A DNA stretch of 64,000 nucleotides from Candidatus Thalassospirochaeta sargassi (lineage in GTDB: Bacteria; Spirochaetota; Spirochaetia; UBA9216), in assembly GCA_028532855.1 (NCBI GenBank), contig JAQQAL010000040.1, forward strand, positions 1 to 64,000, in the 5' to 3' direction. Within the stretch, counting starts at the first letter, position 1. Each line of letters opens with the position of its first letter. Positions 60,096 through 64,000 of the stretch are shown here, piece after piece. The notes below the pieces were generated by a model, which ran no database searches, was not told the DNA's origin, and worked only from the letters and a program-made list of their open reading frames with translations. The position numbers were made by a program, and so were the translations under genes.

Positions 60096-60798
60096 ATTTA
60101 TATGCGGAGTAGGAATCGAGTTCCCTTATCTTCTGTAGCGCGGCTGTTTGATCCCCATCTCTAAGGGCTGATATCAGTTCACGGTGAAAGTTTACAGCTA
60201 TATCCCTTATATCCTGAGTTTCATAAAACCTTGTAAGATATTTTGTGTGTGCGGGTTTAAGGGTGTTGGAAAGCAGGGGATAAATGGAGTTTCCGCCTGC
60301 AATGGCCAGCTGTAGATGAAACTGGAAATCAAGTTCGGCCAGTCGGGAGGCCTCCTCTGCAGCTGCCATCTCATCATTAATCCTTTCAAGCTGATCTATA
60401 TCCATCGACGCATTGCTGCCTCTGGAACAGATAAGCCTGATGATATCTTTCTCCATGTGAATCCTGAAATGCTCAAGCTCTGTATGAAGTTCCGGGCCAG
60501 GTTCATGTCCGCTGCCGCGCAAGAGCGACAACAGCACCTCAAGGGTTGCTTCGCGCCGGTAGTCGTTTATTATAATACCATGTCTGGGCCTCAGGGTTAA
60601 GAGGCCCCGGTTCTCAAGGATGAGGATGCAGTCGTGTATGCTTGGTCTTGATACTCCATAGTGCTCGGCGAGTTCACGTTCAGCCGGCAGTCTGTCTCCC
60701 GGTTGAAGCAAATCTGTAAGAATCATTTCTTCAAGCAAAAGTACAAAATCCTCTTTGAAAGCCTGGTTTTCTATGGGTTTAAATAACGAAAGATCCAT
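60094..60798 (-). CDS. GntR/FadR-family regulator of the glycerol-3-phosphate operon
   Basis: A 234-aa regulator: GntR winged helix (about residues 10-75; LLQPGDRLPAERELAEHYGV and SRPSIHDCILILENRGLL) and an FCD all-helical ligand-binding domain (about 95-230; LDFQFHLQLAIAGGN and NFHRELISALRDGD supply the metal-binding Asp/His pattern). FCD regulators bind small organic acids or phosphates. It is divergent from the dehydrogenase operon, whose promoter holds a perfect palindrome of the FadR-subfamily type, so it probably represses that operon. I choose the ATG ending at 60798; an in-frame TTG one codon upstream is also possible. Confidence 0.85.
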   Translation of the reverse strand: MDLSLFKPIENQAFKEDFVLLLEEMILTDLLQPGDRLPAERELAEHYGVSRPSIHDCILILENRGLLTLRPRHGIIINDYRREATLEVLLSLLRGSGHEPGPELHTELEHFRIHMEKDIIRLICSRGSNASMDIDQLERINDEMAAAEEASRLAELDFQFHLQLAIAGGNSIYPLLSNTLKPAHTKYLTRFYETQDIRDIAVNFHRELISALRDGDQTAALQKIRELDSYSAYK

Positions 60799-60805
60799 CA
60801 AAATG

Positions 60806-60834
60806 ATTGTATGGAAAGACAGCGACTATGTCAA
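60806..60834 (-). promoter_or_regulatory. Promoter of the gntR gene, candidate leaderless
   Basis: Minus strand consensus -35 TTGACA (60829-60834), 17-base spacer, -10 TACAAT (60806-60811, 5 of 6), 7 bases, then the ATG. No Shine-Dalgarno. Confidence 0.7.
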
Positions 60835-60848
60835 ATATGAAAAAAAGC

Positions 60849-60877
60849 GTGACAACAGGTATTTCCGGGTGTATCAT
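60849..60877 (+). promoter_or_regulatory. Promoter of the glycerol-3-phosphate dehydrogenase operon
   Basis: -35 GTGACA (60849-60854, 5 of 6), 17-base spacer, -10 TATCAT (60872-60877, 5 of 6). The predicted +1 falls at the left edge of the palindromic operator. An AGGA ribosome binding site follows, so this message has a leader of about 27 bases. Confidence 0.65.
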
Positions 60878-60881
60878 TGAG

Positions 60882-60900
60882 CTGGTGGTAAAACCACCAG
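60882..60900 (+). promoter_or_regulatory. Perfect palindromic operator (GntR/FadR type)
   Basis: CTGGTGGT-AAA-ACCACCAG, a 19-base perfect inverted repeat with a 3-base centre. The core fits the FadR-subfamily pattern TnGTnnnACnA. It sits at +1 of the dehydrogenase operon, next to the gntR gene. Confidence 0.75.
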
Positions 60901-60910
60901 AGAGGAAGAA

Positions 60911-62692
60911 ATGCCTGAGAATACAGATCGCGTATTAAATAAAGTTCGCAGAAGGATAAAAAAAGCTGGATTAGCCGATGTGCAGGTTGCTGAGCTTCAG
61001 GGCTCAATTCAGCTCACAGGACGTGTTGCATCCTGGAGCGACAAGGTTGAAGCCGGTTACATGGCTGCCGGGAACGGTTTTCGAGGGGTATTAAACGATA
61101 TAGCTGTTGACGGAGTCGCTGATTCCGAAATGAGTATTCCCGCAGCCGCTGATGACAGTCTTGAAGGCAGGAGCTTTGACGCAGTCATTGTCGGGGGAGG
61201 AGTAGTTGGCTGTGCAATTGCACGTGAGCTTGCCAGATATAATATTTCTATTGCCGTGCTTGAGAAGGAGTCCGATCTCGCAATGCAGGCTTCGGGTCGG
61301 AATGACGGTATGATACATCCCGGGTTTGCAGCCTCACCCGGCACGAAGAAAGCGGCCTATAATGTCCGCGGCAACAGGCTGTATACAAGGCTCGCAGAAG
61401 AGCTCGATTTCCAGCTTGAGCGTCCCGGCTCAATTCTGCTTTACAGATCAGCATGGATGAAGCTGATTGTCCCTGTTTTTCGTAATCGATGCCGCCGGAA
61501 CGGGGTTGACGGTAACTGGCGAAGCCTGTCCAAGTCCGAAGTAAGGCGTATGGAGCCGAATGTAACAAAACGACAGCAGGGAGGATTTTTTCTGCCCTCA
61601 GCGGGTATTGTTTCCCCATTCCGGGTTACAATTGCATTTGCTGAAAATGCTGCTGCGAACGGGGCGGAGTTTTTCCTGAATACAGCCGTTACAGGTGTAG
61701 ATTCTCTTCCTGCAAAACATAATCAGGAAAGCTACATTACAAAGGTCCTGACGAACAGGGGGAGGATCAGCTGCGGACTTCTAATTAATGCAGCAGGAGT
61801 CTGGTCCGACAAGGTAGCTGAAATGGCCGGCGACCGGTTCTTTTCAATTCACGGCCGCAAGGGCACTGATGCAATTCTGGACAGCAGCTGCCGGCCTTAC
61901 CAGAACCACATCACAGGCATGCCCTCGCTCCTGAACACCAAAAATAAGCATTCCAAGGGCGGCGGACTTGTCCCCTGTGTTGAAGGAAACATTCTGCTTG
62001 GTCCCACAGCCGAAGAGGTGCCGGGCCGCGAGGATTATTCCACCGATGCCCGGAGCTTTGATTCGCTGCTTGAGCAGCTTGCGTTGAATACTCAATTTGA
62101 TAAATCACAGATAATTAATTACTACTCCGGGGTCCGGGCGGCAAACTGGGAGGAGGATTTTATAATCGAGCCTTCCCGGCATGTTTCCAACCTGATTCAC
62201 GCCGCCGCAATTCAATCTCCCGGGCTTGCCTCAGCCCCGGCAATAGCCGAAGACGTTGCCGCGATGGCGGTAAATGCGCTTGAAAACGGCGGCATGAGCG
62301 TCGGTTTGCGGAAGTCCTTTAACCCCCGCCGGCAGGGCATACCCTGTGTAAAAGAAATGAGTGATGAAGAACGAAGCGAGCTTATAAGCAGAGACCCTTC
62401 ATACGGAGAGATTATGTGCCGCTGCGAGATGGTTTCAAAGGGCGAAATACGCGATGCCCTGCATTCGCCGGTGCCGGCGACGACGGTAGACGGTGTTAAA
62501 CGGAGGGTTCGCGCCGGTGCGGGACGCTGTCACGGCGGTTTCTGTCTGCCGCGGGTGATTAAGCTTATGGCTGAAGAGACAGGTCTTGAGCTGACTAATA
62601 TTACGAAAAAGGGTGGAGTGTCAGGAATACTATGCTGCGAAACGAAGGCTGAGTCGTATGATGCAGATGAGGAGAACGGCAGTGAAGACTGA
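60911..62692 (+). CDS. BON-domain FAD glycerol-3-phosphate dehydrogenase (GlpA/GlpD-like)
   Basis: A 593-aa fusion. Residues about 5-70 are a BON domain (VLNKVRRRIKKAGLADVQVA, GSIQLTGRVASWSDK). A DAO-type FAD domain follows (about 88-440; FAD loop VIVGGGVVGCAIARELARYN). The C-terminus (about 500-550) is a BFD-like [2Fe-2S] domain with Cys503, Cys505, Cys540 and Cys545 (CRC ... CHGGFC). The FAD part matches anaerobic-type glycerol-3-phosphate dehydrogenases such as Thermotoga TM1432, oxidising G3P to dihydroxyacetone phosphate. The BON domain, usually a membrane- or lipid-binding module, is not normal in GlpA. AGGA precedes the ATG; the second gene overlaps by 11 bases. Confidence 0.85.
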   Translation: MPENTDRVLNKVRRRIKKAGLADVQVAELQGSIQLTGRVASWSDKVEAGYMAAGNGFRGVLNDIAVDGVADSEMSIPAAADDSLEGRSFDAVIVGGGVVGCAIARELARYNISIAVLEKESDLAMQASGRNDGMIHPGFAASPGTKKAAYNVRGNRLYTRLAEELDFQLERPGSILLYRSAWMKLIVPVFRNRCRRNGVDGNWRSLSKSEVRRMEPNVTKRQQGGFFLPSAGIVSPFRVTIAFAENAAANGAEFFLNTAVTGVDSLPAKHNQESYITKVLTNRGRISCGLLINAAGVWSDKVAEMAGDRFFSIHGRKGTDAILDSSCRPYQNHITGMPSLLNTKNKHSKGGGLVPCVEGNILLGPTAEEVPGREDYSTDARSFDSLLEQLALNTQFDKSQIINYYSGVRAANWEEDFIIEPSRHVSNLIHAAAIQSPGLASAPAIAEDVAAMAVNALENGGMSVGLRKSFNPRRQGIPCVKEMSDEERSELISRDPSYGEIMCRCEMVSKGEIRDALHSPVPATTVDGVKRRVRAGAGRCHGGFCLPRVIKLMAEETGLELTNITKKGGVSGILCCETKAESYDADEENGSED

Positions 62693-64000
62693 ATATGACG
62701 TTATAGTAATCGGCTCAGGCCCCGCGGGAATGGCGGCGGCCGTATCGGCATCCGATGCCGGTGCTTCGGTATGCCTTGTCGAGCGTGAAGAAAAGATGGG
62801 CGGAATTCTGAAGCAGTGTATTCATGACGGTTTCGGACTTATCCGTTTTGAAGAAAAACTAAGCGGACCCGAGTATGCTTGGAGATATGAACAAATGGTT
62901 GACAGTCGGGATATCGACTTTTTAAACCTTACGTTTTTAACCGGGCTTGAACCTCCCTCCCCTCCGGGATCTATGGAGGGTTCTGCGATACCGGAGAAGG
63001 GCAGATGGTTTCGCCTGAACTTTATTTCATCCGTCAGAGGAGTCTTCAGCCTGAAGGCGGCATCAATCGTAACCGCCATGGGCTGTCGCGAACGGACTGA
63101 CCGGCAGATATTTCTACACGGCAGCCGTCCGGCCGGAATATTCACAGCCGGGCAGGCGCAGGACTTTATCAACCTGAAGGGCCTCATGCCCGGACGAAGG
63201 CCGGTCATTCTCGGAAGCGGCGATATCGGCCTCATCATGGCCCGCAGGTTCACCCTTGAGGGAGCAAAGGTGTCGGGTGTGTATGAAATAGGACCGCGTC
63301 CCTCGGGGCTTACACGCAATGTTGTGCAATGCCTTGAAGACTTTGATATTCCTCTTTATCTGAACTCTACGGTGACTGAGGTTCATGGTAAAGATCGCAT
63401 AGAAGCTGTCACTGTTTGCCGTCTTGGCGGGCTTGGACAGCCTGACCCTGAGACTGCCGAACTTGTTGAGTGTGACAGCCTGATACTAAGCGTGGGTCTG
63501 ATTCCGGAAAACGATATCCTGACACCGCTTGAAATTGAGATGGATCCTGTTACACGGGGGCCTGCAGTTGATCAGAATATGCAGACCTCAATCTCTGGGA
63601 TTTATTCCTGCGGAAATGCTCTGCATGTCAGTGACCTGGTTGATTATGTATCAGAAAGCGGATATAAGGCAGGGTTTGCCGCGGCATGTTCAGTACATAC
63701 AAAATATCAGATGGAAACAGAGCTTATTCCGATCGAATCCCGCGGCAACCTGCAGTATATAATGCCTCAGCGGCTGAGCCTGCGATCATCAGAGGTTCTT
63801 TCTGAGAAAGCTGTACCTGTTTTTTTCAGGCCGCTTATTCCCGCTGATGAGGCCCTGCTGGTAATAAGCTCCGGTGAACAGGAGATTTACAGGCGGAAGC
63901 TGAGATATCTTAAGCCGTCTGAAATGCAGCGGGTTGAGGTCGATTTTTTTAATTCAGATCGAATAAATGAACCAGTCATCGTTGAACTCAAAACACCCGC
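62682..64000 (+). CDS. Partial: FAD/NAD(P) oxidoreductase partner of the glycerol-3-phosphate dehydrogenase
   Basis: Open to the window end, so the C-terminus is missing. The FAD loop VIVIGSGPAGMAAAVSASDA is followed by GGILKQCIHDGFGL, whose cysteine lies in a CIHDGFG motif, and an NAD-binding loop VILGSGDIGLIMARRFTLEG. The pattern fits the oxidoreductase next to GlpA-like genes (Thermotoga TM1433 type), which passes electrons from the dehydrogenase; a DUF1667 gene commonly follows and would be expected just past the window. The GTG at 62682 has AGGAG 7 bases upstream; it overlaps the preceding gene by 11 bases. Confidence 0.82.
   Translation, partial: MKTEYDVIVIGSGPAGMAAAVSASDAGASVCLVEREEKMGGILKQCIHDGFGLIRFEEKLSGPEYAWRYEQMVDSRDIDFLNLTFLTGLEPPSPPGSMEGSAIPEKGRWFRLNFISSVRGVFSLKAASIVTAMGCRERTDRQIFLHGSRPAGIFTAGQAQDFINLKGLMPGRRPVILGSGDIGLIMARRFTLEGAKVSGVYEIGPRPSGLTRNVVQCLEDFDIPLYLNSTVTEVHGKDRIEAVTVCRLGGLGQPDPETAELVECDSLILSVGLIPENDILTPLEIEMDPVTRGPAVDQNMQTSISGIYSCGNALHVSDLVDYVSESGYKAGFAAACSVHTKYQMETELIPIESRGNLQYIMPQRLSLRSSEVLSEKAVPVFFRPLIPADEALLVISSGEQEIYRRKLRYLKPSEMQRVEVDFFNSDRINEPVIVELKTP

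Noticed and set aside
62822-63319. 165-aa minus-strand frame opposite the second oxidoreductase
   Set aside because: The plus strand has a continuous FAD/NAD oxidoreductase reading with intact nucleotide loops; the minus frame is a shadow.
1-64000. tRNA, rRNA, CRISPR, transposase, integrase or attachment-site repeats
   Set aside because: None was seen on reading both strands; the window looks like ordinary chromosomal backbone.

Overview
The window reads as a chromosomal segment of a free-living, probably anaerobic spirochaete. This rests on several things: multi-domain cAMP/c-di-GMP signalling proteins (a 7TMR-DISM receptor cyclase, a GAF-PAS cyclase, a PAS-HD-GYP protein), a PnrA/BMP-type nucleoside ABC transporter, a reverse rubrerythrin with a PerR regulator, many short-signal lipoproteins, and a 515-aa protein of a type I associate with spirochaetes. 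Base composition is moderate. I see no rRNA, tRNA, CRISPR, insertion sequence or prophage. Gene density is high and no gene-free stretch exceeds 300 bases.

Layout. Bases 1-8300 are signalling: a partial RsbW-like ATPase/cNMP-binding protein, PAS3-HD-GYP, a PTS EIIA, a HEAT protein with a class III cyclase, and a membrane LuxR-type regulator. Bases 8300-13240 hold a BMP-family ABC operon with an attenuator-like hairpin after the lipoprotein gene. Bases 13277-19100 hold marR-MATE, a chemoreceptor, the rubrerythrin-perR stress operon and a phosphoribosyltransferase. Bases 19138-31530 hold the 1066-aa receptor cyclase, xylulokinase, rpiB, a nitroreductase, metY-metA, a vWA protein, small lipoproteins, a DUF554 protein and homoserine dehydrogenase. 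Bases 31659-39345 hold two radical SAM genes driven from one overlapping divergent promoter, an orphan solute-binding lipoprotein, an aminotransferase, a VanZ protein and a DUF5312-like protein. Bases 39346-44390 hold an unusual ABC operon: a solute-binding protein, a lipoprotein with three repeats, and a single polypeptide fusing both permease halves, with no ATPase. Bases 44412-51275 hold an acyl-CoA synthetase, pgi, a PC4/YdbC protein, an MFS transporter followed by two tiny genes, and a second MATE pump. Bases 51336-56748 are a compact arginine operon, argR-argC-argB-argD-argG-NAG synthase, with tandem ARG boxes and tandem terminators. Bases 56872-64000 hold small conserved proteins, a possible bilin-reductase-fold protein, and a GntR-regulated glycerol-3-phosphate dehydrogenase operon that runs off the end.

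The most striking pattern is not one gene. At least eleven genes at the head of transcription units, and perhaps fifteen, have a recognisable -35/-10 promoter whose -10 box ends only 5 to 8 bases before the start codon, with no Shine-Dalgarno sequence. The predicted transcription start is then at or within about two bases of the start codon, so these mRNAs would be leaderless. Genes inside operons, in contrast, usually carry clear GGAG-type ribosome binding sites. The same observation fixes several start codons. Other points of interest are the fused permease with its repeat lipoprotein, a receptor cyclase whose histidine-kinase core has lost its phosphoacceptor histidine, and a BON-domain glycerol-3-phosphate dehydrogenase behind a perfect palindromic operator.
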